A stretch of DNA of 64,000 bases, from the NCBI GenBank assembly GCA_024637295.1, contig JAGXFL010000004.1, positions 1 to 64,000 on the forward strand, given 5' to 3'. Within the stretch, counting starts at the first letter, position 1; every line of letters starts with the position of its first letter. This DNA is from Sulfuricurvum sp. GTDB taxonomy: Bacteria; Campylobacterota; Campylobacteria; Campylobacterales; Sulfurimonadaceae. Positions 16,497 to 26,132 of the stretch are shown piece by piece. The position numbers and the translations under genes are program-made. A model generated the notes under the pieces. It was not told where the DNA came from, made no database searches, and saw nothing but the letters and a program-made list of their open reading frames with translations.

Positions 16497-19076
16497 TTAA
16501 GCCATTACCCGGCTTAATGGACGTGCATAGGGTTGGATCAGCTGGGCATATATTTTCGGGATGTCGAGAATAGAGATCATCTCATTTCCGAAATCTTCGG
16601 CACGGTCGGGAATAATAACCGCTTTGGTCAATGAGTTTTCATTCTTTAGTACATTGCTGTAGTGGCTGATTGAGCGCAGTGGAATCTCAGGGCTACTGTA
16701 GATCGCATCGACAGCGAGACCCAGATAGACTACTTGTTTTTCGATGACTGCTTTGACGATAATGATCGTATCGTTTTCTTTGTTGTATTGTTTGTCGATT
16801 CCTAAAAGTTTGGCGAGTGATATGACACTGATCATCCGTTTTTCATAACTGATTACCCCTAAATTGTATTCACTGGCATGGAGTATGGAGGTCAGTTCTT
16901 GATGTACTAATGAACAGACAACATTTTTTGATTCGACGGCAAACAGAGATTTATGAATAAAGAAAGTCGATATCTCACATGTCTCTTCCGTACCTGTTGC
17001 CTTTGGATAGACGTAGGTTCGTTTTGATGGTGCTTCATTGACCAATGCACTGCACATACCGATAGGGCGATAGAGTACGCAGATGATGTCATTGCTGTAT
17101 CCATCACTGTGTTTGTATTCACGATAACCGCTGGAGCATGTTGCTCCAACCGTGTAGTAGGCCCCGTTATATTCGATCATCTGAGCGTCGCTTTGCCCGT
17201 TTGAAAGCTGCAAGATAGATTGGGGAAGGGTAATCGTTGAACCGATGGCAATGGCTTCGCTTGTTGACGAAATAACCTGCCCGTAGCGATCGATGAAGAG
17301 GGCAAACATCCCGTCTTTTATCTCGTGATCTTCATTTTTAGGAAGGACATCATGAAGCATTGCTTCAAATTGAGGTTGCGAATCAAAGACAATGGCTATA
17401 CCTCCGATAGGGGCACCTTCAAAATCTTGGATACAAGCATTGTAAATGTAGGTTGAGCGATTGTCGTAGAACATGCTTGGTTCAAACGGTGAGACAATGT
17501 ACTCTTGAGTCGATTCCAGTCTTAGCGTCTCAGTTGCCCAGCTGTAACCGACTCGTTTACCGATGTAATGACTTTCGCTTGGATTGGATACGGCTACTAT
17601 GAATCCGTCACGGTCATACACAAACATAGAGGAATAGACGGTATAGAGATCGTTTATGGTACGCAATATCGCATTCATCTTTTCGCGATCACTTTCGCTT
17701 ATTTGACTTTGTGAAAGTGTTTGACGGAAGGTAGTCGTCAATGCCCACCATCGCGAATCGTTCGCCCGTTCAAACAGGTTCCTATCCATAATGTCGATTG
17801 CCAGAGAGGATTGAAACTTTTGATCTTCCAAGTATCGTGTGAGCATGGCAGTGTTGAGTTGCGCTACGGTATCGTCAAAAACGAGTTTGGTCTCTTCTCC
17901 TGTTTTTGAGATCTCATTGAGCAATGCTTTAGTAAACGGATTTTCATTGTTGGAAGCATTCGCGATCTGGACATTTCCATTCCATACGGTTATATCCAGT
18001 TCTGTTTGTATTTTTTTAGCTTTATCCAAAATATCGGTGAGCTCTTTTGGAAAAAAGACCGTTGCGTTGGCTACGGTATCAAAAAGATCATTTTTAGAAA
18101 ATGAAGGGAGGGCAGAAGAGCGAAAAGCAAGATGCAGTGGCACCATCGCATGGCCGATCCATCCCGGTCCAAAGTACCCTTGATATCCGGTGGTCTTAAC
18201 GGCTTTGTAAAGATATTCAAACCCTGCATAATAGGTTTGGTGCGTTTCACACTCACGTGTTTGTAGATACGCACCTACAGGGACATGATGAGAGGAAGAA
18301 GAGGCGATTACCTGCTCCTTTGGGCTGAGCAGTTCCAAGGCTATGTAGGGGTTTTCGCGGGTTAGTTTATGAAAAATACTTTTCAGCTCATCTTCAAATT
18401 TAAACATCAGACATAACACCCCTAAAGGTTCTTCTGTTTCGGGGTGATCAACACGATAGGAATAGATAAGTGCAGGTTTGTTGTGAGTGAGATCACTGGT
18501 TCGAAAGGTCTCGACATATCCTTGATGGGTTCTTAACGATTCTTGGATAAGAGGGTCTTTGGAGATACTCACTGGATTTGCTTCATCGAGCTGTACGAGT
18601 ACTTTGCCCTTGGTATCGAGTAAGATGATGTTCTCATAGACACTGTATTTGGCTACATACTCTTGGAAGTGTCTTGAGAGTGCCTCTTTTTTTTCGATCT
18701 TGAGATGACGCATCTCATCCGAGCTGGACATATCGGTAGTGTTTAAAAAAATCAGATAATTGCGTATGTCATCATCGGTTGCCAAAAAACCGATATCAGC
18801 AGTGCGTTCGAAGAGATTACGGATCAATATATCGATTGCTGATTGGGCTTTTGATTCCAGTTCATCGATACTTTTGTGGAATGTCTCTTGTGTCAAACGC
18901 ATAAGGGGTTCATCGAGGAGATCTTCAAATGCTTTTCTGGTCTCACTGGTATCCATCCCGATATTGGACATGGAACCAAGCAGTGTTAGAAGTTTCCATT
19001 TATCGGAGAGTGAACTCATGTTTTTTTCAAAGTTTTGGACATCGGACATATAGCCGATCAGGTGCTCATAATGCAT
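16497..19076 (-). CDS. soluble double-Cache sensor fused to a CheW domain
   Basis: An 859-residue protein with no signal peptide or membrane helix. Two ligand-sensor modules of the Cache type can be seen, each opening with a helix carrying NLFER followed by aspartate (near residues 85 and 405) and continuing with the Cache beta-sheet (IILLDTKGKVLVQLD; SSMFVYDRDGFIVAVS). The last about 165 residues are CheW-like (LGVISYEKRMISVISLAKLLG, VYLGLAVDAIYSSPEIP), the fold that docks to CheA and receptors. There is no MCP signalling coil or kinase. It may be a cytosolic sensor that couples directly to chemotaxis arrays. AAGGAG precedes the ATG. Transcribed alone from a TATAAT on the minus strand. Confidence 0.8.
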   Translation of the reverse strand: MHYEHLIGYMSDVQNFEKNMSSLSDKWKLLTLLGSMSNIGMDTSETRKAFEDLLDEPLMRLTQETFHKSIDELESKAQSAIDILIRNLFERTADIGFLATDDDIRNYLIFLNTTDMSSSDEMRHLKIEKKEALSRHFQEYVAKYSVYENIILLDTKGKVLVQLDEANPVSISKDPLIQESLRTHQGYVETFRTSDLTHNKPALIYSYRVDHPETEEPLGVLCLMFKFEDELKSIFHKLTRENPYIALELLSPKEQVIASSSSHHVPVGAYLQTRECETHQTYYAGFEYLYKAVKTTGYQGYFGPGWIGHAMVPLHLAFRSSALPSFSKNDLFDTVANATVFFPKELTDILDKAKKIQTELDITVWNGNVQIANASNNENPFTKALLNEISKTGEETKLVFDDTVAQLNTAMLTRYLEDQKFQSSLAIDIMDRNLFERANDSRWWALTTTFRQTLSQSQISESDREKMNAILRTINDLYTVYSSMFVYDRDGFIVAVSNPSESHYIGKRVGYSWATETLRLESTQEYIVSPFEPSMFYDNRSTYIYNACIQDFEGAPIGGIAIVFDSQPQFEAMLHDVLPKNEDHEIKDGMFALFIDRYGQVISSTSEAIAIGSTITLPQSILQLSNGQSDAQMIEYNGAYYTVGATCSSGYREYKHSDGYSNDIICVLYRPIGMCSALVNEAPSKRTYVYPKATGTEETCEISTFFIHKSLFAVESKNVVCSLVHQELTSILHASEYNLGVISYEKRMISVISLAKLLGIDKQYNKENDTIIIVKAVIEKQVVYLGLAVDAIYSSPEIPLRSISHYSNVLKNENSLTKAVIIPDRAEDFGNEMISILDIPKIYAQLIQPYARPLSRVMA

Positions 19077-19093
19077 AAATACTCCTTATAGGT

Positions 19094-19099
19094 ATTATA
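19094..19099 (-). promoter_or_regulatory. -10 box of the Cache-CheW gene
   Basis: TATAAT on the minus strand, 17 nt before the ATG, predicting a very short leader that still contains the AAGGAG ribosome-binding site. Confidence 0.55.
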
Positions 19100-19183
19100 G
19101 GTAAAAGGCTTGATTAAATAATGACGATAGTATAGAGGATACTTTAGTATGAAATATGCATTTAATGATTAATATTTAAGCAA

Positions 19184-19209
19184 ATAATAAGAGTTTTTAC
19201 TCTTATTAT
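19184..19209 (-). terminator. hairpin at the end of selO
   Basis: A perfect 11-bp inverted repeat (ATAATAAGAGT / ACTCTTATTAT) with a 4-base loop, overlapping the selO stop codon. The tract after it on the minus strand is AT-rich but not a pure T run, so termination strength is uncertain. The rest of the 19077-19205 gap holds only the promoter of the Cache-CheW gene. Confidence 0.55.
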
Positions 19210-20642
19210 GATGAGCAACTGAGCTTTAAATTGGTGTGGTGCGTAGGTGTGGTCAGTGCATAGCGTTCAAACTCAGGATGTTCGTCATACGGATTTTGGG
19301 CGAGATTTAAGAGGTTGTTAACGAGGGTGAAATCGTCTTTTTGCGCCAGATCAATGGCTTCTTGCAAAATGTAGTTTTTGAGAACGTATTTTGGATTGCA
19401 GTTGACCATTTTTGCGTGGCGTTCTTGCGTAGATGAGATATTGTTTTGCAAACACGCATCGTAAACATCCAGCCATTCGTTGAGCCCATTTGGAGCTAGG
19501 GTCAAAGCCAATAAAGCACTTCGATCGCCGCTGTAATGACTAAGGGTACGAAAGAACGGTGTCATATCGACGCGTCCGTTTTCCATGGTGGTAAAGAGGG
19601 AGCGAAAGAGGGTACTGTCATCATCGGGCAGGGCATCCAGCCCCAGTTTATCTTTGAGTAATTCGAGCAATTTTGCGGTGAAATAGTCTCCGTATTTTTC
19701 CAATTCATGGGCGGTTTTTTCGGGTGAGACCAGCGGTGAGAGGGCGCGCCCCAACTGGGCAAGGTTCCAATGACCGATACGGGGCTGATTGTCAAAACTG
19801 TAGCGTCCCTCATGATCGGTATGGTTACAGATATAGCCTGCCTCAAAAGTATCCAAAAACGCGTAGGGGCCATAATCGATAGTGATACCAATGGCGGACA
19901 TGTTATCGGTGTTCATAACGCCGTGATTGAATCCTACACTTTGCCAATGGGCGATCATGTGGGCCGTACGTTTGACGATCTCACCGTACATTTTGGCATA
20001 CGCATCCTCAACCCCTGCAAGATGGGGGAACGATTCTGTGATTAAAAAATCGGCAAGTGATTCAAGCTGGGCGTGTTTATTAGAATGAAAAAAATACTCA
20101 AAACTTCCAAAGCGTATCCATGAGGGGGAGAGACGTAGAACAATTGCCCCTTGTTCCCAAGATTCGCGTGCTACTTTCTCATCTGAGCCAATAAGAGCTA
20201 AAGCTCGTGATGTAGGGATACCCAAAGCGTGCATCGCTTCACTCATGAGATATTCGCGTATGCTAGAGCGTAATACGGCACGGCCATCGCCTTGGCGTGA
20301 ATACAGCGTTTGGCCTGAACCTTTGAGCTGTAGATTCCAGCCGTTTAACAAGCCCAGATTGATAGCACGCCCATCACCCAGTCGGGGAACGTAATACCCA
20401 AACTGATGTCCTGCATAGCACATGGCATAGGGGCGTGAACCATTAAGTAGATGCGTACCGTTGAGTATGTTGGTCACAATATCGGGAGAAATTTTATCGG
20501 GGTCCAATCCTAGTAATCTGGCCGCTTGGGGATTAAAGCTGACAAGTCTTGGATTTGTAAGGGGGGTTGGATGAACCTCATGGTAGAAGATCGGGTCAAG
20601 ATCAAGATACGGAGTCGTAAGGGATAGTGTTTCTATTTTCAT
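19206..20642 (-). CDS. selO: SelO/YdiU family protein adenylyltransferase
   Basis: A pseudokinase-fold enzyme that transfers AMP from ATP onto proteins, linked to oxidative stress in the family. The 478-residue length is normal for bacterial SelO. Recognisable are YAGHQFGYYVPRLGDGRAI, NLQLKGSGQTLYSRQGDGRAVLRSS, FNHGVMNTDNMSAIGITIDYGP (active-site Asp/Asn) and a C-terminal SCSS. The cysteine occupies the place of selenocysteine in vertebrate SELENOO. It stands 72 nt downstream of the second DUF342 gene and may be transcribed with it. Confidence 0.94.
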   Translation of the reverse strand: MKIETLSLTTPYLDLDPIFYHEVHPTPLTNPRLVSFNPQAARLLGLDPDKISPDIVTNILNGTHLLNGSRPYAMCYAGHQFGYYVPRLGDGRAINLGLLNGWNLQLKGSGQTLYSRQGDGRAVLRSSIREYLMSEAMHALGIPTSRALALIGSDEKVARESWEQGAIVLRLSPSWIRFGSFEYFFHSNKHAQLESLADFLITESFPHLAGVEDAYAKMYGEIVKRTAHMIAHWQSVGFNHGVMNTDNMSAIGITIDYGPYAFLDTFEAGYICNHTDHEGRYSFDNQPRIGHWNLAQLGRALSPLVSPEKTAHELEKYGDYFTAKLLELLKDKLGLDALPDDDSTLFRSLFTTMENGRVDMTPFFRTLSHYSGDRSALLALTLAPNGLNEWLDVYDACLQNNISSTQERHAKMVNCNPKYVLKNYILQEAIDLAQKDDFTLVNNLLNLAQNPYDEHPEFERYALTTPTHHTNLKLSCSS

Positions 20643-20714
20643 AAGAGAGTTTTACTCCAAAAAACTGAAATGTTCATGGCATAGAAAGATCAGCTCTCTT
20701 TTTTAAACTTTACT

Positions 20715-22517
20715 CTAGGATTCAAAAAGGAATTTTTTCTCATCCCCTTCTTGTTGCAGTCGGATATGTGTAATACGCCCATTCGGGGTAATAGAATGGA
20801 CTTTATGCGTTTTTGGATCGATAAATCGGATGCGGGTATGTCCGTCATAGGGCTGATGGTGAGTTATGACTGCTTGTAAATCAGCTTTATAAAGGTTGTC
20901 AAATTTACGTTCAAACGCATGTATCGCATCTTCATGCGCCTTGATCATGACCTCTTCACTCTTGAGTGACGCAATGGCACTTTTATACTGAGCTAGACGT
21001 ATTTGATCCGCTTTCATAGGCTCTTTATTTTTTCGAATAGCGTTATTGATATTTTCTAGGGTTTGTTTAATATGATTTTGCTGATCTTTTAGAATAATCT
21101 CTTTTTGGAGATATTCTTTCCCTTTTCGCTGCAGGTCAAGCTTTTTTTTAGCCAATTCACTCTCAAGAGTCGTGATTTGATCTAAATAGCTTTGGACCGC
21201 CCTCGGATTGATGATGAGTTCATTCCCATTACCTACGATCTTTTTGATCTCTATCGATTCCAGTGCCGTAATCTTGGCATTGGAATGGAGCACATCGATG
21301 ACAACACGTTGGGCAATGATCTCTCCTCCTGACATGTTTTTGACGTAAACACTTTGCGCTTCTATGGTGCCTGCTTCGAGTATATCAACGGTAGCATGTT
21401 TGGCTTTTAGACTTCCGCGATGCAGATGAATGGTAGCATTACCCTCTACTTCGATCAAAGACTTTTTATGCGTTTGTGCCCCGATGGTCAATTCAGAGGC
21501 TTGGATTTTGGTGTTGCTGCCAACGGTCCCTTTGACATCCAGTGTTTGGACGTCGATATTGACACCGGACCCTACCGCATCATCACCATCTTGACCTGCT
21601 CCTATCTTGATGTTGATCTCTTTTTCTTGACCCGCTTCGAGTGATCCGGTCCCTTTGTAGCTGGCACTTTTTAGATGCAGATCCTGACTGACAGTGAAAA
21701 CACCATTTTTTCGTTCGACAAATCCGGATCGGATTGCGTAAAACCGTATAGAGAGATGATCTGTCTGGGCTCTGATACTTTCAGAATCGGTTTTTATAGC
21801 GTTGGCGTATCGAATCAGCGGACTGCCTACATGGATATGCTCTCCCGCACAGTTTCGCCCGTCAACTCCCTCTTTTGCAAATATATATTCGATGATAAGG
21901 TCATCTGTTTCAACGCCGTGTAGTATATTATTGGAACGCTGTATCTTTTTATAATGCAGTAGGATATTATCATTGGTCGGGGCGGAAGGGGGATAAAAAT
22001 GGGCGATGGGCAATCGGTAGGGTTCTATAAGGGGGCCTTCTTTTTGGATCTTGAGAAGCATCGCATTGATCTCTTGTTCTAAGTTCCCGTCGGTTATCCC
22101 AATCATAAAACCGCTGCGCAATTTTTTACGGTAGATAGTCTCTTTTATATACTCTTGCAACCCCTTTTTGAGCGGAAGTTTGGAAGAGGGGTCAATAACG
22201 GCTACGATCTTGGATTTGTACTTATCCGAGGCCATAGTGAATTTAAGATCAAAATAGGGATTAAGTATGTGAGGATGGACTAAGAGTTGATATTCCTGTT
22301 TGATCATTAATAGCGGTGAGCGTATTTCCACTTCAGTGGTGATCTCATCGAGATTGTTACCATCAAATGTACGCCAATCTTCATCAATGGCTCCCTGATA
22401 CAGTGTCTCATACGAAAGCAAGTCAAAATCAATAGCATCGAGAGGAAGATTCCACTGCTGTGCAATTCTTTTAAGTTCATTGACAATGGTAAAAGTTTTT
22501 ATTTTAATTGCGTGCAA
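20715..22517 (-). CDS. DUF342/FapA family protein, copy B
   Basis: A 600-residue protein of the DUF342 (FapA, flagellar assembly protein A) family. After an N-terminal domain (about 1-250), a repetitive region (about 270-430) rich in GSGVNIDV, KGTVGSNTKIQ and VEGNATIHLHRG type turns indicates a parallel beta-helix as in bactofilin-like folds. A charged coiled coil (about 440-550) and a short beta end follow. It has no signal peptide and is probably cytoplasmic. The only start that matches its paralogue is a TTG. It shares most of its length, start context and C-terminal FLFES with the gene just upstream. Function unknown; the family has been linked to polar flagellar placement and regulators. 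Confidence 0.82.
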   Translation of the reverse strand: MHAIKIKTFTIVNELKRIAQQWNLPLDAIDFDLLSYETLYQGAIDEDWRTFDGNNLDEITTEVEIRSPLLMIKQEYQLLVHPHILNPYFDLKFTMASDKYKSKIVAVIDPSSKLPLKKGLQEYIKETIYRKKLRSGFMIGITDGNLEQEINAMLLKIQKEGPLIEPYRLPIAHFYPPSAPTNDNILLHYKKIQRSNNILHGVETDDLIIEYIFAKEGVDGRNCAGEHIHVGSPLIRYANAIKTDSESIRAQTDHLSIRFYAIRSGFVERKNGVFTVSQDLHLKSASYKGTGSLEAGQEKEINIKIGAGQDGDDAVGSGVNIDVQTLDVKGTVGSNTKIQASELTIGAQTHKKSLIEVEGNATIHLHRGSLKAKHATVDILEAGTIEAQSVYVKNMSGGEIIAQRVVIDVLHSNAKITALESIEIKKIVGNGNELIINPRAVQSYLDQITTLESELAKKKLDLQRKGKEYLQKEIILKDQQNHIKQTLENINNAIRKNKEPMKADQIRLAQYKSAIASLKSEEVMIKAHEDAIHAFERKFDNLYKADLQAVITHHQPYDGHTRIRFIDPKTHKVHSITPNGRITHIRLQQEGDEKKFLFES

Positions 22518-22554
22518 AGTGTCTCATTGTGTTATAAAATATAATTCTTGCTCA

Positions 22555-24357
22555 TTAGGACTCAAAAAAGAATTTTTTCTCATCCCCTTCTTTGTGTAGC
22601 TTAACATTCGTTACACGTCCATTAGGGGAAATGGCATGGACTTTGTGCGTTTTTGGATCGATAAATTGGATACGGGTATGACCGTCATACTCTTTATGAT
22701 GAGTAACGACTGCATGTAAATCAGCATCATAGAGTTGCTCGAGTTTACGCTCAACCGCATGAATAGCTTCTTCGTGTGCTTTGATCATTATCTCTTCATT
22801 TTTTAGGGTTTCTACGGCATTTTTATACTGCATCACTCGTACATTATCGGCTTTGAGCGGTTCACGGTTTTCTCTTTTTGCGGCAGCGATATTGTCAATG
22901 GTGCGTTGTATGCGGGTATGATGTTCTTTGAGTGCGATCTCTTTGTCCAGATATTCTTTCCCTTTTTGTTTCAATTCGAATTGTTTGCGTGCTAATTCAC
23001 CCTCTAAAGCAGTGATCTGATCATAATAACTGGGAATTGCTCTAGGGTCAATGATGAGTTCATTACCATTGCCTTCAATGCTTTTGATCTCAATGGACTC
23101 CAGGGCTGTGATCTTGGCATTGGAATAGAGGACATCGATGATGACCCGTTCGGCAATGATCTCTCCACCGGACATGTTTTTGACATAGACCGATTTGGCT
23201 TCTACGGTCCCGGCCTCAAGAATCTGGATAGAGGCATTTTTGGCTTTTAGATTTCCACGATGGAGGTGGACAGTGGCATTCTCTTCAACTTCAATTAATG
23301 ATTTTTTATGCGTTTGCGCCCCGATGGTCACTTCACACGCTTGTATTTTAGTATTGCTGCCAACCGTCCCTTTGACATTCAAGCTTTGAACATCGATGTT
23401 GACTCCTGAGCCTATAGCGTCATCACCCTCTTCGCCGGCGCCTATATTAATATTGATCTCTTTTTCGCTACCCGCTTCGAGTGAGCCGGTAGCTTTGAAA
23501 CTGGCACTTTTTAAGTGAAGATCTTGACTGACGGTGAATAGACCGCCTTTACGCGCAACGTATCCTGATTTAGTCGCAAAAAAACGGATTGATTGATGAT
23601 CTTCTTCGGCTCGCATGGTTTGAGGATCGATACCTATGGCACTCTTATAGCGTACAAGCGGTTCAGCGATTTGAATGTGCTCACCCGTACAGCTGCGCCC
23701 ATCCATACCTTCAACGGCAAATGTGTATTCAAAGATAAGATCATCTATATTGACACCGTCAACCAAATTGTTTTCACGCTGTATTTTTTTATAGTGCAAA
23801 ATCAAGTTGTCATCAATGGGAAGAACAGGGGAATAAAACGTTGCAATCGGTAATCGGTAGGGCTCTTTTAGTGGACCCTCTTTTTGGATTTTAAGAAGGA
23901 GTGCATTGATCTCTTGGCTAAGTGTTTTATCGGTAATCCCGACCATATAGCCGTTGCGCAGTTTTTTATTGTAGATAGTCTCTTTAATATACTCTTGTAT
24001 CCCTTTTTTGAGGGGAAGCTTGGAAGAGGGATCGATAACGGCTACGATCTTGGTTCGATACTTATTAAAAGCCATACTAAAGCGAAGATCAAAATGGGGG
24101 TGCTGTACAGCAGGTCGGATCTCTATTTGGTACTCTTGTCGAAGGAGAAAGATCTTTGATCGGATCTCTACTTCAGTCGTAACATCTTCGAGGTTGTCGC
24201 CATCGATCGCTTGCCACTCTTCATCAACGACTCCCTTGTATTGAGTCTGATAGGAGAGTAGGTCAAAATCAATCGCTTCCAGCGGGAGATGCTCTTGCTG
24301 TGCGATGTTCTTGAGCTCATTTAAAACATTGAAAGTGGATATTCTAATGGATTGCAA
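22555..24357 (-). CDS. DUF342/FapA family protein, copy A
   Basis: Same length (600 residues) and architecture as the next gene downstream: N-terminal domain, beta-helix (about 270-430, GSGVNIDVQSLNVKG), coiled coil (about 440-550) and a C-terminal FFFES. The two proteins look over half identical by eye, highest in the beta-helix, so this is a tandem duplication. Start is a TTG in the context ATGAGAGACAATTG, nearly repeated in copy B (ATGAGACACTTTG); no in-frame ATG lies nearby. A minus-strand TATAAT sits 46 nt upstream. The 37-nt gap between the copies implies one transcript. Confidence 0.82.
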   Translation of the reverse strand: MQSIRISTFNVLNELKNIAQQEHLPLEAIDFDLLSYQTQYKGVVDEEWQAIDGDNLEDVTTEVEIRSKIFLLRQEYQIEIRPAVQHPHFDLRFSMAFNKYRTKIVAVIDPSSKLPLKKGIQEYIKETIYNKKLRNGYMVGITDKTLSQEINALLLKIQKEGPLKEPYRLPIATFYSPVLPIDDNLILHYKKIQRENNLVDGVNIDDLIFEYTFAVEGMDGRSCTGEHIQIAEPLVRYKSAIGIDPQTMRAEEDHQSIRFFATKSGYVARKGGLFTVSQDLHLKSASFKATGSLEAGSEKEININIGAGEEGDDAIGSGVNIDVQSLNVKGTVGSNTKIQACEVTIGAQTHKKSLIEVEENATVHLHRGNLKAKNASIQILEAGTVEAKSVYVKNMSGGEIIAERVIIDVLYSNAKITALESIEIKSIEGNGNELIIDPRAIPSYYDQITALEGELARKQFELKQKGKEYLDKEIALKEHHTRIQRTIDNIAAAKRENREPLKADNVRVMQYKNAVETLKNEEIMIKAHEEAIHAVERKLEQLYDADLHAVVTHHKEYDGHTRIQFIDPKTHKVHAISPNGRVTNVKLHKEGDEKKFFFES

Positions 24358-24402
24358 TTGTCTCTCATTTTGTTACAAAAATACTACTTTATGATGGACA
24401 CC

Positions 24403-24408
24403 ATTATA
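24403..24408 (-). promoter_or_regulatory. -10 box of the DUF342 pair
   Basis: TATAAT on the minus strand, 46 nt before the TTG start of copy A, in the short gap after the RND operon. Confidence 0.5.
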
Positions 24409-24416
24409 GTACAAAA

Positions 24417-26132
24417 TTATAAATAATGTTTGTTCATATCCATTTTTTGGATTAATTTAGTATTGAAATGATGTTCCAAATCCGAACTATCGATCAGAAT
24501 CGGGACTACGATCAATGAGGCGATTACTGCGGCGATCGTACCAAAGATCAGTGATACCCCTAATCCTCCAAAAACCGCATCGCTAGCCAGCAAGGTAGAA
24601 GCGAGGATAATCGCTGCAGCGGTCAAAAAGATCGGTTTAGCTCGGGTTGCGGCAGCATAAGCGATCGCCTCTTTTTTGGGCATCCCTTTTTGAACCATGA
24701 GTGTTTTGGTAAAATCAATAAGCAGCAGGGAATTACGTGAACTGATACCAATGAGGGCGATAAAACCGATGAGTGAGGTTGCGGTGAGAAAAAAGGTATC
24801 GGCGGTAAAAAGGTTCATGATGAAATGACCCACGATAACACCGATAATGGAGAGAAAACTCCCCAATAGGACAATCCCTGAGAGGGCAAAACTTTTGTAA
24901 TAGACGACCATAAGTAAGAAGATGAGTATCAGCGCCGCGATAAATGCACCACCCAAGTCGACAAAGGTATCCAGCGTCACCTTCATCTCTCCATCCCATT
25001 TCAGCTCGTAATGCTGATGGCTCTTTTTATCGACCAACTCCAGATCGAACAATCCGGTTTTATGGATCGTGTACTCGTCGTCAAGTTCTTCTAAGATTTT
25101 TGTACGTGCTTCCATCAGGGGGTAGACTTGGGAAACCATATCGGTTTGGGCTACGACATTGCTCATCTCTCGCAAATCTTTGTGCATGATGCGGGGATTG
25201 GATTTTACGGGGACGATATCGATTACTTCCGTGATAGGGACCATCATCCCCATAGTGTTCATCAAGTTGAGGCTGGAGAGTTTCATGATGATTGCTTCTT
25301 GCAACCGAGAGTCAAATTTTTTATTTTGAGGACTCAATGTCAGGAAGATAGGGATCTGCTCGCTGGCATTTTGACTGTTTTTGACTGCAATGTTCATCCC
25401 CTCAAACGCCATATACAAGATGTCGTTCACCTGCTGTATGGTCAGACCGGATTGGGTGATCTTGGCACTGTTGACATGCACTTCAAACTTATCAATGATT
25501 TCGTCTTGCATGATGTCTACATCAACGAGCCCTTTGGTCTTTCCAAAGACCTCTTTGATCTGTTGGCTTAGGTGACGGATCTCATTGGTCTCTTCACCGT
25601 AAATTTCTGCAACAACCGCGGCCATTGTCGGAGGCCCTGCAGGAGGTTCTGTGAATTTGATGCTGGTTTTGGCAATTTGCGTTTCACAGTTTTGGAGGAT
25701 TTGGGGACGAAGACGTTGGACCATACTGTAGGAAGGTTCATCGCGATGATGTTTTTTGGTCAAGTTGACAACGATCTCGGCAACATTTTCAGAGTTTTTA
25801 AAATGAGACCCTTTGATGAGTCCCGCAAAGTCCAAGGGAGCACCACTGCCCAAGAAGACTTCGGTATCGATGACCTGTGTCTCTTTTTGCAGTATTGCAC
25901 TGACACATTCACTCACACGGGAAGTTTGTTCTATGGAACTTCCTACGGGAAGATCGATATAAACGGTGTAGGTATCGTTGTTTTTTTCCGGAAGCATCTT
26001 GGCCAACACGATTTTAGAAGGGATGAGAGCAACAGCAATCATGAATGCGGCTAATGTTCCCCAGAGAATCTGTTTTTTCTTTTTGGGTGTTTCGAGAACA
26101 TTGTGTAAATACTTTTCAAATTTGTGATACAT
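24417..26132 (-). CDS. RND efflux permease, C-terminal half (split gene)
   Basis: A 571-residue protein equal to the second repeat of an RND pump: one hydrophobic helix (about 24-44, TM7 of a normal pump), the large periplasmic porter/docking part (about 50-370), then five helices (about 385-560) with the TM10 region SSRNSLLLIDF and a final TM12. It begins exactly where the upstream gene ends. The stop and start share one base (TGATG), and a GAGG Shine-Dalgarno stands 7 nt before the ATG. Together the two chains give one complete 12-helix pump of about 1,100 residues, so this is a two-polypeptide transporter rather than a relic. Substrate unknown. Confidence 0.85.
   Translation of the reverse strand: MYHKFEKYLHNVLETPKKKKQILWGTLAAFMIAVALIPSKIVLAKMLPEKNNDTYTVYIDLPVGSSIEQTSRVSECVSAILQKETQVIDTEVFLGSGAPLDFAGLIKGSHFKNSENVAEIVVNLTKKHHRDEPSYSMVQRLRPQILQNCETQIAKTSIKFTEPPAGPPTMAAVVAEIYGEETNEIRHLSQQIKEVFGKTKGLVDVDIMQDEIIDKFEVHVNSAKITQSGLTIQQVNDILYMAFEGMNIAVKNSQNASEQIPIFLTLSPQNKKFDSRLQEAIIMKLSSLNLMNTMGMMVPITEVIDIVPVKSNPRIMHKDLREMSNVVAQTDMVSQVYPLMEARTKILEELDDEYTIHKTGLFDLELVDKKSHQHYELKWDGEMKVTLDTFVDLGGAFIAALILIFLLMVVYYKSFALSGIVLLGSFLSIIGVIVGHFIMNLFTADTFFLTATSLIGFIALIGISSRNSLLLIDFTKTLMVQKGMPKKEAIAYAAATRAKPIFLTAAAIILASTLLASDAVFGGLGVSLIFGTIAAVIASLIVVPILIDSSDLEHHFNTKLIQKMDMNKHYL

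Noticed and set aside
16497-16517. TTAAGCC/GGCTTAA hairpin as a bidirectional terminator between the acyl-CoA synthetase and the Cache-CheW gene
   Set aside because: It lies within the end of the minus-strand gene and no T tract follows on either strand.
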